58,698 bases of DNA, from the NCBI GenBank assembly GCA_020860245.1, contig JAJBUQ010000018.1:1-58698 (forward strand). The letters run 5' to 3'. Positions 8,595 through 17,234 of this stretch are shown one piece after another. The stretch comes from Rikenellaceae bacterium. Its GTDB lineage: Bacteria; Bacteroidota; Bacteroidia; Bacteroidales; Rikenellaceae. The stretch's first letter is position 1. Every line of letters starts with the position of its first letter. The notes under the pieces were generated by a model. It had not been told where the DNA came from. It searched no databases and worked only from the letters and a program-made list of their open reading frames with translations. A program made the position numbers and the translations under genes.

Positions 8595-9471
8595 TAATTC
8601 TCCGTTTACGCGCATAATTCCACGCATGGTATTTTTTTATTTCCTGCTCGATAATCTTCTCCGCACGGACGATTTCGTCCTGCCTCTGAGAGATATTCCG
8701 ATTTACGTACGCTTCGACCGCACGAATATCGTAATAGATTACGTTTGTCATTTCCGCCACCGCCGGATCGATATTACTGGGGAACGAGAGGTCTATGATT
8801 GTCATATTTCTATCCTCCGGAATATCGTCCGGACCTATAATTATGTGTGGAGCGGAAGTGGCACAAATCAATATATCGGTGAACGCCATGAATTTTTTCT
8901 TTTCACTAAGAGGAATCGCTCCGCAACCGTATTTTTTCGCCCTCTCCTCAGCTTTGGATAATTTACGGTTCGATAAGAATAATCCGGACACTCCGCAGGT
9001 TTTAAGAAACCTGAGCGCATCCTCGGTCAGTTTATTGATTCCTACGATCGTTATCAGGTTATTTTTGAGATCAGGATACAGGCCTCTAATAATGTCCACT
9101 GCAGCCTGTGAATGAGAGACAGCGCCGTTGGATATTTTAGTCTCCGAACGCACACGCTTGCCTGCACGGACGGCAGTCTGGAATATTTTGTTAATTTCCG
9201 GCGAGAGGCGGAATTTATGCGACGCGTCGGAATATGCCCTCTTAATCAGCCCCAGAATCGCCGTCTCTCCGGGAATCGCAGATTCGAGTCCCGAAGCTAC
9301 CCTGCATAAATGGCGCAAAATATTATCCGGTATATCCCCCTCTCCCCAGTAAACCTCCGTGCGGTTGCACGTAGACAAGAGAACATGCGGAACGTCATCG
9401 TTTAAATCGGTCCAAATAGAATTATCGCGCAGCACAGTGTCTCGGTGATCTATACCTCTGAATTCAACCAT
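8563..9471 (-). CDS. hemA: Glutamyl-tRNA reductase, short form
   Basis: This enzyme reduces glutamyl-tRNA to glutamate-1-semialdehyde using NADPH, the first step of the pathway. The catalytic Cys lies in LLSTCNRTEVY (C35), a long helical stretch and a Rossmann region (TIVGINKLTEDALRF) follow, and the chain ends shortly after the spinal helix (QRQDEIVRAEKIIEQE). At 302 residues it is about 100 shorter than the usual 400-420 residue form: the C-terminal dimerisation domain is missing and the N-terminus is short. Its ATG shares one base with the TAA of the upstream gene (TAATG). Function is clear from the catalytic half and the neighbours. Confidence 0.92.
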   Translation of the reverse strand: MVEFRGIDHRDTVLRDNSIWTDLNDDVPHVLLSTCNRTEVYWGEGDIPDNILRHLCRVASGLESAIPGETAILGLIKRAYSDASHKFRLSPEINKIFQTAVRAGKRVRSETKISNGAVSHSQAAVDIIRGLYPDLKNNLITIVGINKLTEDALRFLKTCGVSGLFLSNRKLSKAEERAKKYGCGAIPLSEKKKFMAFTDILICATSAPHIIIGPDDIPEDRNMTIIDLSFPSNIDPAVAEMTNVIYYDIRAVEAYVNRNISQRQDEIVRAEKIIEQEIKKYHAWNYARKRRINGTEIIASSL

Positions 9472-9926
9472 TATCCGATGTCGATTAAATTATTCTCAAC
9501 GGCGTCTTTTACAGAATTTCTCACCCGTATGGAGCGTTTCACATCTTCGGAATCGGAACCTATGGCAATAGTCATATTTCTATTTTTATAAATTGCGGGC
9601 GAGATGAAATCGCACAGGGCGGGATTGTCGCAAACGCTCGTAAGAATTCCCCGACTCTCGCATTCATATTTGATCTCGGAATTAAGGCTGCTGTCTCCAG
9701 TACAGACATATACCAAGAACGCACCGTCGAGGTCCTCCGGAGAGAACCTCTTCCGTACGAGATCGAATGGCAGTTCGTGAAATCCGTCGAGAAATTCCGG
9801 AGAAACAATCGTTGCTTTGTCGGTGAACCGCGCTAATATGGAAGCCTTATGGAGCGCGACATTACCCCCCCCTATCATAACTATTTTTTTCTCGTCTATA
9901 TTCACTGATATCGGAAGAAATTTCAT
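9471..9926 (-). CDS. Precorrin-2 dehydrogenase / sirohydrochlorin ferrochelatase, short Met8/SirC type
   Basis: A 151-residue Rossmann protein related to the N-terminal part of CysG and to Met8p. It carries the NAD-binding motif VMIGGGNVALHKASIL and the C-terminal signature near SDSEDVKRSIRVRNSV. It oxidises precorrin-2 to sirohydrochlorin and may insert iron to give siroheme. It lacks the helical dimerisation and tail segment found in CysG and Met8p, so whether it also chelates iron is open. It sits between hemB (one-base gap) and hemA (one-base overlap), so it is part of the same transcript. The product would supply the sulfite reductase upstream. Confidence 0.85.
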   Translation of the reverse strand: MKFLPISVNIDEKKIVMIGGGNVALHKASILARFTDKATIVSPEFLDGFHELPFDLVRKRFSPEDLDGAFLVYVCTGDSSLNSEIKYECESRGILTSVCDNPALCDFISPAIYKNRNMTIAIGSDSEDVKRSIRVRNSVKDAVENNLIDIG

Positions 9927-9927
9927 A

Positions 9928-10893
9928 TTACCGGTTGCTTTTAAAGAATTTTTTTGCGTAATAACTTATTATATAGTCCGCTCCGGCACGTTTTATCGCA
10001 GTCAGCGTCTCTTCGAACACGCGCCTCTCGTCGAAATAACCGTTCGCAGCTCCGGCCATGAGCATCGAGTATTCACCGGACACCTGATAAGCTGCAAGTT
10101 TTGTATCTGGAAATTTCTCCGACGCCTTACTAATAATGTCGAGATAGGACATTGCAGGTTTGACCATTACCATATCCGCACCCTCTTCGATATCCGCAGC
10201 TATTTCCTCAAGCCCCTGATCCCTCGTGCGGTAATCCATCTGATAGGACTTCCTGTCACCGAATCCCGGCACGGAGGCCGCGGCATCGCGGAACGGACCG
10301 TAAAACGAAGAAGCGTATTTGGCAGAATACGCAAGAATGCGGGTTTTCAGATTATTTTCGTCCAGAACGGTTCGTATAGCCTCCACCTGTCCGTCCATCA
10401 TAGCGGATGGAGCCACAACATCGGCTCCGGCAAGAGCGTGAGAGAGAGCCATCTGCGCTAATAGCGGAAGTGTAGAGTCGTTATCCACATCTTTATTATG
10501 CAGTAGTCCGCAGTGTCCGTGAGATGTGTATTCACACAGGCATACATCGGTTATCACGGTAAGTTCCGGGAGTTCCTTCTTAAGATCGCGGACGGCTTTG
10601 CATATAATGCTGTCTCCGTGCAATCCGCACGACCCACGTTCATCTTTAATATTCTGATTTACTACGCCGAACAGAAGAACCTTATCCACACCGTAATCCA
10701 TGAGTTCCCTGACATCTTCGATAAGCCTGTCTATCGAGAATCTGAATACTCCGTTCATAGAGGATATCTCGTCCGTAATACCTTCCCCTTCGACAACAAA
10801 ATAAGGATATATAAAATCGTCCGGATTGAGAATAACGTCCGCATATTTATCTCTTACCTCTTCAGAGGTCCTGTATTGTCTGAATCTTTTCAT
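9928..10893 (-). CDS. hemB: Delta-aminolevulinic acid dehydratase (porphobilinogen synthase)
   Basis: A 321-residue enzyme of normal length that condenses two 5-aminolevulinate molecules to porphobilinogen. The three zinc-binding cysteines of zinc-type enzymes are present in DVCLCEYTSHGHCG (C118, C120, C128). The two active-site lysines lie in YSAKYASSFYGPFRDA and VMVKPAMSYLD. The gene overlaps the upstream hemC-cobA-hemD by four bases (ATGA), which indicates translational coupling. Cytoplasmic, homo-octameric in the family. Confidence 0.96.
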   Translation of the reverse strand: MKRFRQYRTSEEVRDKYADVILNPDDFIYPYFVVEGEGITDEISSMNGVFRFSIDRLIEDVRELMDYGVDKVLLFGVVNQNIKDERGSCGLHGDSIICKAVRDLKKELPELTVITDVCLCEYTSHGHCGLLHNKDVDNDSTLPLLAQMALSHALAGADVVAPSAMMDGQVEAIRTVLDENNLKTRILAYSAKYASSFYGPFRDAAASVPGFGDRKSYQMDYRTRDQGLEEIAADIEEGADMVMVKPAMSYLDIISKASEKFPDTKLAAYQVSGEYSMLMAGAANGYFDERRVFEETLTAIKRAGADYIISYYAKKFFKSNR

Positions 10894-12884
10894 AAAATAA
10901 TTCTTCGTATTTCAGTTTCAGTGGTTTTGCCACGAGCAATCAATTTTAAATTATCCGGAATAATACCGTAAATTTCAGTGAACGCTTCGACTCCTGACGG
11001 AGAAGAGAACGCGATACCGTCATAATTTTCGATATTTTCATCAGGCGCAACGGATTTTAAAGTATTGGTATACACCGGAATATCGTATACCTTGTGTCCT
11101 GCCTTTATCAGACCGAGATATAGCTCCTTTAATCCCTTATCGGAACGCGGAAGCAGAATCCTTTTATTGCGGATATTTTTTTTATTAAAATAAGCGATTA
11201 TACCCTCCGCGGAACCTGTCGGAGACTCGAAGTCCGGAATAATGTTATATGCGGCCAATTCCTGTGAAGTAACCTGGCCGACCGACGCGACAGAGACCTT
11301 ACCCAGCCTTCTTATATCTATCTTCCGTTCAACCAGATCTTCGAAAAAATATCGGACTCCGTAACGGCTCGTGAAACAGATCCAATCGAATGTACTTATC
11401 TTATCGAGAGCGGCATACAGGGCCTTGTTGTCCTCAATTTTTCTTATTTGGATCAGGGATTGGTGCGTCACCTTACCGAGTCCTTCGTATTCTTTAGAAG
11501 TTGTTCCCGTCGCGTAAATTTCCGCATCCGAATCACAATCCAGCCCTGCGACCTCTCCAACCACAGCGACAAGAGGGGTAGGGAATTTTATATCTGAATT
11601 TTTTAACTGTGATAAGGTATATCTGAATATTCTCTGATCCGCTCTGGAGGCATTATATACGAGTACGGCAGGCGTATCTCCGCAATATCCATTCTTAATC
11701 AATTCACCTGCAATGTTACGAATATTCGAGACTCCCATATAACATACCAAAGTATCGGCATTGGGAATTTTGAGCGGTTTATCTGTATGTCCGTGCCCTG
11801 AGAAGAACGCTACGGAAGATGATACTCCGCGATGCGTCAGAGGAATTCCCGTTAATGAGGCTGCAGCAATACCTGCGGAGATTCCGGGGATCACATCGAC
11901 TTCTACGAGAAAGCTCCGGAGATAATCGATCTCTTCTCGTCCGTGAGCAAATATCATCGGATCGCCGCCTTTAAGGCGTACTACCCCTTTACCTTCTACC
12001 GCAGACTTATAAAGAAGACGGTTAATCTCTTCCTGTGAATGACTGTGTTTATCCTTGCGTTTACCAACGTATATTTTTTCAGCGGTATATTTATTCAGAT
12101 AATCTTTGTCCAGAAGGTCGTCGTGAAATATAACGTCCGCTTCACAGAGAGCCTTCTCTCCGGCAATAGTCAGCAATTCAGGATCGCCGGGACCGAATCC
12201 CACAAGGGTGACCCTGCCGTAAGTTTTTCTTATATCGAGATCGGAGAATAATCCTATCGTATCCATATCTTCTTTCCGCGCGGTAATTGCGATCTTCCCC
12301 TGCAATGGATGGGTTCGGAATTTGAGACGCTCTGCGATTCGGTCTTCCAGTCCGAGGCGTATAAGAGCGCATGAAGCAACGATCAGAGCGTCGATAGTAC
12401 CATTATCTATATGTGCGATGCGTTCTTCTATCGTACCCCGTATGCTGACCACTTGCAGATCGGGACGGAGCGCGAGAAACTCGTTTTTTCTCGTCATGGA
12501 ACTCGTTCCGACCCTTGCACCTGATGGCAGTTCACTTAAGGTAAGATTATTCCAGCTCACAAGGGAATCGGTATCATCGAACGCAGGCAGGAGCGCGGCA
12601 AGCATTATGCCCTCCGGAAGCGGATAAGGTAGATCCTTAGCGGAATGCACCGCAATATCGGCCCTGCCCTCGAGCACCGCATTATCTATCTCCCGCGTGA
12701 AGAAGTCCGGAGATACGTTCTCAAGAAGCGAAATATTTTTATTCTTATCGCCGTAGGAATCCAGAATTAAGAATTCATAATCTATTCCGGGGAATTTATC
12801 CAGAGATTCCTCTGCCTGCAACCTGGCAAGCCTGCTGCTGCGTATCACAGCTTTTACATATTTCTTTTCACGAATATCGGGCAT
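10890..12884 (-). CDS. HemC-CobA-HemD fusion with a shortened HemC domain
   Basis: A protein of 664 residues joining three activities. Residues about 10-217 are porphobilinogen deaminase (HemC), with the catalytic HSAKD (D84) and GTSSMTRK. About 221-465 is uroporphyrinogen-III C-methyltransferase, with GFGPGDPELLT, LKGGDPMIFAHGREE and PGISAGIAAA. The rest is uroporphyrinogen-III synthase (HemD). The HemC part ends after domain 2: the third domain, whose Cys (in the GGCQVP context) holds the dipyrromethane cofactor, is absent, and the first Arg of the family SSLRR motif is Thr. Start: ATG 12884, preceded by AAGG, is preferred over GTG 12905, which lies at the predicted transcription start. It is the first gene of the operon and takes porphobilinogen to precorrin-2. 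Confidence 0.9.
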   Translation of the reverse strand: MPDIREKKYVKAVIRSSRLARLQAEESLDKFPGIDYEFLILDSYGDKNKNISLLENVSPDFFTREIDNAVLEGRADIAVHSAKDLPYPLPEGIMLAALLPAFDDTDSLVSWNNLTLSELPSGARVGTSSMTRKNEFLALRPDLQVVSIRGTIEERIAHIDNGTIDALIVASCALIRLGLEDRIAERLKFRTHPLQGKIAITARKEDMDTIGLFSDLDIRKTYGRVTLVGFGPGDPELLTIAGEKALCEADVIFHDDLLDKDYLNKYTAEKIYVGKRKDKHSHSQEEINRLLYKSAVEGKGVVRLKGGDPMIFAHGREEIDYLRSFLVEVDVIPGISAGIAAASLTGIPLTHRGVSSSVAFFSGHGHTDKPLKIPNADTLVCYMGVSNIRNIAGELIKNGYCGDTPAVLVYNASRADQRIFRYTLSQLKNSDIKFPTPLVAVVGEVAGLDCDSDAEIYATGTTSKEYEGLGKVTHQSLIQIRKIEDNKALYAALDKISTFDWICFTSRYGVRYFFEDLVERKIDIRRLGKVSVASVGQVTSQELAAYNIIPDFESPTGSAEGIIAYFNKKNIRNKRILLPRSDKGLKELYLGLIKAGHKVYDIPVYTNTLKSVAPDENIENYDGIAFSSPSGVEAFTEIYGIIPDNLKLIARGKTTETEIRRIIL

Positions 12885-12909
12885 CCTTACATTGTTTTGA
12901 TCCACAATG

Positions 12910-12979
12910 CAAAAATACCCGAAATTAATACGGTCTTAAATCCCTTTATAAAGGTAATTATATACCGCGTTATTGGTAT
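12910..12979 (-). promoter_or_regulatory. Promoter and operator-like repeat of the siroheme operon
   Basis: Read on the minus strand, TATTTTTG (12917-12910) fits the Bacteroidota -7 box and would start transcription about 20 bases before ATG 12884. Farther upstream, ATACCGC (12962-12968) and GGTAT (12975-12979) form an imperfect inverted repeat centred near -66, like the sites before the sulfite reductase and porin genes. The region overlaps the end of the broken porin gene. Confidence 0.5.
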
Positions 12980-12982
12980 GCT

Positions 12983-14010
12983 TTAGAACAGTGCGATAAA
13001 CTGCGCGGCAAGATGGCTGTAATTGCTGCGTGTTTTTACATGGTTGTAAGTGTAATTAACCTGGAATTTAAGCGATCTGTTAGGGAAGTAGTTCAGTCCT
13101 ATAAGCGCGCTATCGTGTTCGGTGGCAGCCAGATGTTTATCCCTCTTAAAGTAGTCGTATTTAACTATCGGTTGGAATTTGCCATGAAGGTATAACCAGC
13201 GAGAATGTACACCCCTTTACTTTTGAGTTCTCCTGTTTTACCATGAATGTACTCGCTTCGTACCACAATTTTTTTATCGTCGTATCTCAAACCATATCCG
13301 GTACGAACACGTTCTATACTCTCTCCTTTATCTCCGATATTACCGTTGTAATGCGATACGGCAAGGGAGAAGTATTTGATAGGATTGATGTAAACGAGTC
13401 CGGAGAAGTCCTTATTGCTGTTGTTGTCGCTTCTGTTTATACCGTTGCCGTTGAATAATCCGAGAGAATATTCGATTATGCTGTAACCGTCCTTCCTGAA
13501 GAAGTTCCCTCCGATCATAATACCAACGTCGCGTCCGCTGGAATTTATTCCGGAGATATCGTCCAGACTACTAAGATGATTGACTGCAAGGGAATAATCT
13601 ATGGTCTCCATGTTGTACGGAGAATATTGATTCTCGATCGAGAACGGTAGTTTGTACTGTCCACCCTGAACAAAGAAGTTGCTGACAGGCTTCCATTTTA
13701 CAAATCCGTCGAGAAGTTTAACGTTCGAACCTGCGAATTCGATCTGCGCACGGTAATCGAATTTCGATCCTACCGCCCCCTTAAAATCGATTCGGGCCCT
13801 TCTTACATCGAAGTTGTGCTTAACATCGTTATTCTCTCTGTATTGATACCTTAGGTTTAATTGTCCGGAGATCTGAGGAAGTTTGGAGTTTATATTTTCG
13901 AGTTTTATAAGTCGGGACTCGAAGTCATCTTCATTATTTTGCGCAATAGCGGATGTAAAAGTAAATCCACCGAAAAATAATGCCACGATCAAAGCGTATT
14001 TGTTTCTCAT
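12983..14010 (-). pseudogene. OprO/OprP-family porin, frameshifted near the C-terminus
   Basis: An outer-membrane beta-barrel with signal peptide (ALIVALFFGGFTFTSAIAQ) and family traits such as RRARIDFKGAVGSKFDYRAQ and GQYKLPFSIENQ. The frame stops at 13165 after AGYTFMANSNR. In the neighbouring frame, from about 13189 down to 12983, the barrel continues without break (HGKFQPIVKYDYF and so on) and ends AAQFIALF, with the terminal Phe typical of outer-membrane proteins. Restoring one C on the minus strand at 13183-13189 (TTCATGG to TTCCATGG) gives one 342-residue porin. The lesion is therefore a single-base loss or a sequence error. Family members pass phosphate or other anions; the shared upstream motif suggests a sulfur-related substrate, which is speculative. 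Confidence 0.88.
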
Positions 14011-14130
14011 AAATTAATTCGTTTATTTATTAGTGTTTTAATCTATTCGTAGTAACACTTTTACATCTGTCCGGTTACGGAGGTTTGAGAATATTTTCCA
14101 TTTACCTTATAATATTATGATTACAAGGCA

Positions 14131-14199
14131 CAAAAGTAACGGAATAGGACCTTCGTATCATCCCTTATTAACGGTATAACCATACCGTAAACACGGTAT
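14131..14199 (-). promoter_or_regulatory. Porin promoter with three CGGTAT-type half-sites
   Basis: On the minus strand TACTTTTG (14138-14131) fits the -7 box, giving a leader of about 115 bases. Upstream is a clean palindrome ACGGTAT-aacc-ATACCGT (14171-14188) with a third half-site ACGGTAT at 14193-14199, at distances suited to an activator. The remaining part of this 357-base intergenic space, up to 14367, is AT-rich and should also hold the promoter of the lipoprotein on the plus strand; I see no clear -7 box for it. Confidence 0.55.
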
Positions 14200-14367
14200 T
14201 TTCAACACATTAACTAATTAAAAAGTATTTTTCAACGGAATCGCATTAGGGATTCCGGGCGCAAAAATGCCGATAAAAGTCCGAACGGACAAATAATTTA
14301 TTTAAAACATTGCCGAATTCCATAAAAACAGGTTTATTTTTTGTATCATTCGAACTAAAAACCAACC

Positions 14368-14835
14368 ATGAGAACACTTAATTTTGCGGTCATATTCTCT
14401 TTCATTGTTTTTGTAGCGTGTTCGTCAATAAGAACAACAATACCGGTATATCTTTACAAACCCCTGCCTAACGAGACCCCCGTTCTGACAGATATGAGGT
14501 TCGATTTGGATCTACCGCACGCAGGTTCAATAAAACTGAAATTTAAAGGAGACGATACAGAATACGAGGTCAGTAACATGGAGGTTCTCCATGAACTCGA
14601 AATTCTGGTACGCAACAGTACTTACGACGCATTGTGGAACGACGGAGGAATTATGGTCAAGGTGGTAGAACCAGATTATACCATGATATTCAGTTACATA
14701 AAAGAATACGGGCCCGACAACGAGTTCTTATTCGTATGGCGCGACACTAACAAAATAAAATTCAAGGGAGTATGGTATGTATTGGAAGACGGGGTAACTT
14801 CGAAGGTTTATGAGCTCTTAGAATCACTCAAATAA
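14368..14835 (+). CDS. Small lipoprotein of unknown function
   Basis: A 155-residue protein with a lipoprotein signal MRTLNFAVIFSFIVFVACSS and lipobox VFVAC at residues 14-18. The mature part contains alternating hydrophobic/charged beta-like segments (SIKLKFKGDDTEYEV, IMVKVVEPDYTMIFSYI) and ends EDGVTSKVYELLESLK. I do not recognise a family. It is monocistronic, between the divergent porin and the convergent ugd gene. It is probably periplasmic-facing or surface exposed. Confidence 0.7.
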   Translation: MRTLNFAVIFSFIVFVACSSIRTTIPVYLYKPLPNETPVLTDMRFDLDLPHAGSIKLKFKGDDTEYEVSNMEVLHELEILVRNSTYDALWNDGGIMVKVVEPDYTMIFSYIKEYGPDNEFLFVWRDTNKIKFKGVWYVLEDGVTSKVYELLESLK

Positions 14836-14855
14836 ATATGATATACCCCTGACGT

Positions 14856-16169
14856 TTACCCTCCGATCCGGTAATAAGTAAAACCTAACTGTTCCAATTC
14901 TTCCCGGTCGTAAATATTACGTCCGTCGAGTACGTGGCTGCCATTCATTATTTTTCTGACTTTTTTCCAGTTGGGAAGTCTAAACTGCTTCCATTCGGTC
15001 ATAAGCATAACAGCGTCGGCATTCTCCGCAGCAGCATACATATCGGACGAATAAACGATTTTATCTCCCAGTAGTTTTTCTGTTTCCTCCATTGCGACGG
15101 GATCGTACACTTTTACTCCGGTGCCTGCTTCCAGAAGTTTTTCTATAACTTTTATCGCAGGAGCTTCCCTCACATCGTCAGTCTCAGGTTTGAATGCCAG
15201 CCCCCAAACGGCAATGGTTTTACCGGCAATATCGCCTCCGAATCCGTCATTGAGTTTGTCGAACAGAATCGTCTTCTGCCTATCATTGACTCTGTCCACT
15301 GCCTCGATAACTTCCATCACATAACCGTTCTGTCTGCCGGTACTGGCAAGAGCCTTAACATCCTTCGGAAAACATGAACCCCCGTAACCGCATCCGGCAT
15401 AAAGGAATTTATTCCCGATGCGTTGGTCGGCCCCTATTCCTGTCCTTACCATATCGACATCAGCTCCCACAATTTCGCATAGATTGGCTATATCGTTCAT
15501 AAAACTGATACGTGTGGCAAGCATGGCGTTAGCGGCATATTTTATCATCTCGGCCGAACTTATATCGGTAAATATCATTCGGTAATTATTCATCATGAAC
15601 GGCCTGTATACCTTCTCCATGAGTAATCGTGCCTTAGGACTGTTAGTGCCTACGACTACACGGTCCGGTTTCATAAAATCCTCGATGGCGGCACCTTCTT
15701 TAAGGAATTCCGGGTTAGAGGCCACATCGAACGGAATATCTTGTCCACGCGTTCTCAACTCCTCTTTTATAATTTCCTTTACCCTTTTAGAGGTTCCGAC
15801 GGGCACGGTGCTTTTAGTAACGAAGAGAGTATATCGGGTAATGTATTTACCAAACTCCTCCGCGACCTTATAAACATAGCTTAGGTCAGCACTTCCGTCC
15901 TCATCCGGAGGAGTCCCTACCGCATTAAATACTATATCCACCTCCGGCAGCACGGACGTAAGGTTCGTCGAAAAGAAGAGCCTGTTTTCACGAGTATTTT
16001 TTTCAACAAGCTCCTTCAGCCCCGGTTCGTAGATAGGCATGATCCCATTCGATAACATTTCTATTTTATCGCGATCTATATCCACGCATGTAACACGCAG
16101 TCCCATTTCGGCAAAGCAGGCCCCTGTGACTAAACCTACATATCCGGTTCCGACAATAGCTATATTCAT
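14856..16169 (-). CDS. ugd: UDP-glucose 6-dehydrogenase
   Basis: A 437-residue NAD-dependent enzyme that oxidises UDP-glucose to UDP-glucuronate, a precursor of acidic polysaccharides. It has the N-terminal Rossmann motif GTGYVGLVTGACFAE, the linker region EFLKEGAAIEDFMKPDRVV, and the catalytic cysteine in GCGYGGSCFPKDVKAL. The length is normal. It is the last gene of the dTDP-rhamnose transcript, six bases after rfbB, which ties it to surface glycan synthesis. A UDP-ManNAc dehydrogenase is the alternative but fits less well. Confidence 0.93.
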   Translation of the reverse strand: MNIAIVGTGYVGLVTGACFAEMGLRVTCVDIDRDKIEMLSNGIMPIYEPGLKELVEKNTRENRLFFSTNLTSVLPEVDIVFNAVGTPPDEDGSADLSYVYKVAEEFGKYITRYTLFVTKSTVPVGTSKRVKEIIKEELRTRGQDIPFDVASNPEFLKEGAAIEDFMKPDRVVVGTNSPKARLLMEKVYRPFMMNNYRMIFTDISSAEMIKYAANAMLATRISFMNDIANLCEIVGADVDMVRTGIGADQRIGNKFLYAGCGYGGSCFPKDVKALASTGRQNGYVMEVIEAVDRVNDRQKTILFDKLNDGFGGDIAGKTIAVWGLAFKPETDDVREAPAIKVIEKLLEAGTGVKVYDPVAMEETEKLLGDKIVYSSDMYAAAENADAVMLMTEWKQFRLPNWKKVRKIMNGSHVLDGRNIYDREELEQLGFTYYRIGG

Positions 16170-16175
16170 TGAAAT

Positions 16176-17234
16176 TTATTTCTGATTATACATCTTCCTG
16201 TAATAATTCTCATACTCTCCGGAAGTAACGTTATCCAACCATTCCTGATTTTCCAGATACCATTTTACTGTTTTTTCGATACCTTCTTCGAACTGAAGGC
16301 TCGGTTCCCATCCGAGTTCATTTTTCAACTTGGTAGAGTCTATCGCGTAACGAAGATCATGGCCTGCGCGGTCCGTTACATAAGTGATAAGAGATTCGCT
16401 TGTCCCTTCCGGATTACCGAGTAATTTATCAACAGTTTTAATTATTACTTTTATAAGATCGATATTTTTCCATTCGTTAAAACCTCCGATATTATAAGTA
16501 TCTCCGTTTTTACCTCTGTGGAATATCACGTCGATGGCACGCGCGTGGTCCACGACATACAGCCAATCGCGTACATTCTCTCCCTTACCATACACGGGGA
16601 GAGGCTTTTGATGCCGTATATTATTGATAAACAACGGAATCAGTTTCTCAGGAAATTGATAAGGACCGTAATTATTTGAGCAGTTGGTCACTATAACCGG
16701 CAGTCCGTAAGTATCATGGTAAGCTCTTACAAAATGATCCGAAGATGCCTTGCTTGCCGAGTAAGGGCTGTGCGGATCATACTTCGTATCCTCCGTGAAG
16801 AATGTTCCGTCAAAGTCTAACGTACCGTATACTTCGTCTGTTGAAATATGATAAAATATTTTATCCGAATAATCTCCATTCCACACCTCTTTGGCTGCCT
16901 GAAGAAGCGACAGCGTACCCATAACATTTGCCTGCGCGAAGACGAGCGGGTCTTTAATGCTTCTGTCCACATGGCTCTCGGCTGCAAGGTGAATTATTCC
17001 GGTTATATTATTTTCCGCAATCACTTCCTTCATCGTTTCCAGATCGCAGATATCCGCCTTGACGAAGGTGTAGTTCGGGCGAGCCTCTATATCGCTTAAA
17101 TTCGCCAGATTGCCCGCGTAAGTAAGTTTATCCAGGTTGTAGATATTATAATCCGGATATTTATTAACGAATAGACGCACGACATGCGAACCTATAAAAC
17201 CGGCACCACCGGTAATTAGAATATTTTTTTTCAT
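16176..17234 (-). CDS. rfbB: dTDP-glucose 4,6-dehydratase
   Basis: A 352-residue short-chain dehydrogenase/reductase that turns dTDP-glucose into dTDP-4-keto-6-deoxyglucose, the second step of dTDP-L-rhamnose synthesis. Visible are the NAD motif GGAGFIGSHV, the substrate motif HISTDEVYG with the catalytic Asp-Glu, and the YSASK catalytic Tyr/Lys. It overlaps rfbD by four bases and is read from the same transcript as rfbA, rfbC and rfbD. Confidence 0.95.
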   Translation of the reverse strand: MKKNILITGGAGFIGSHVVRLFVNKYPDYNIYNLDKLTYAGNLANLSDIEARPNYTFVKADICDLETMKEVIAENNITGIIHLAAESHVDRSIKDPLVFAQANVMGTLSLLQAAKEVWNGDYSDKIFYHISTDEVYGTLDFDGTFFTEDTKYDPHSPYSASKASSDHFVRAYHDTYGLPVIVTNCSNNYGPYQFPEKLIPLFINNIRHQKPLPVYGKGENVRDWLYVVDHARAIDVIFHRGKNGDTYNIGGFNEWKNIDLIKVIIKTVDKLLGNPEGTSESLITYVTDRAGHDLRYAIDSTKLKNELGWEPSLQFEEGIEKTVKWYLENQEWLDNVTSGEYENYYRKMYNQK

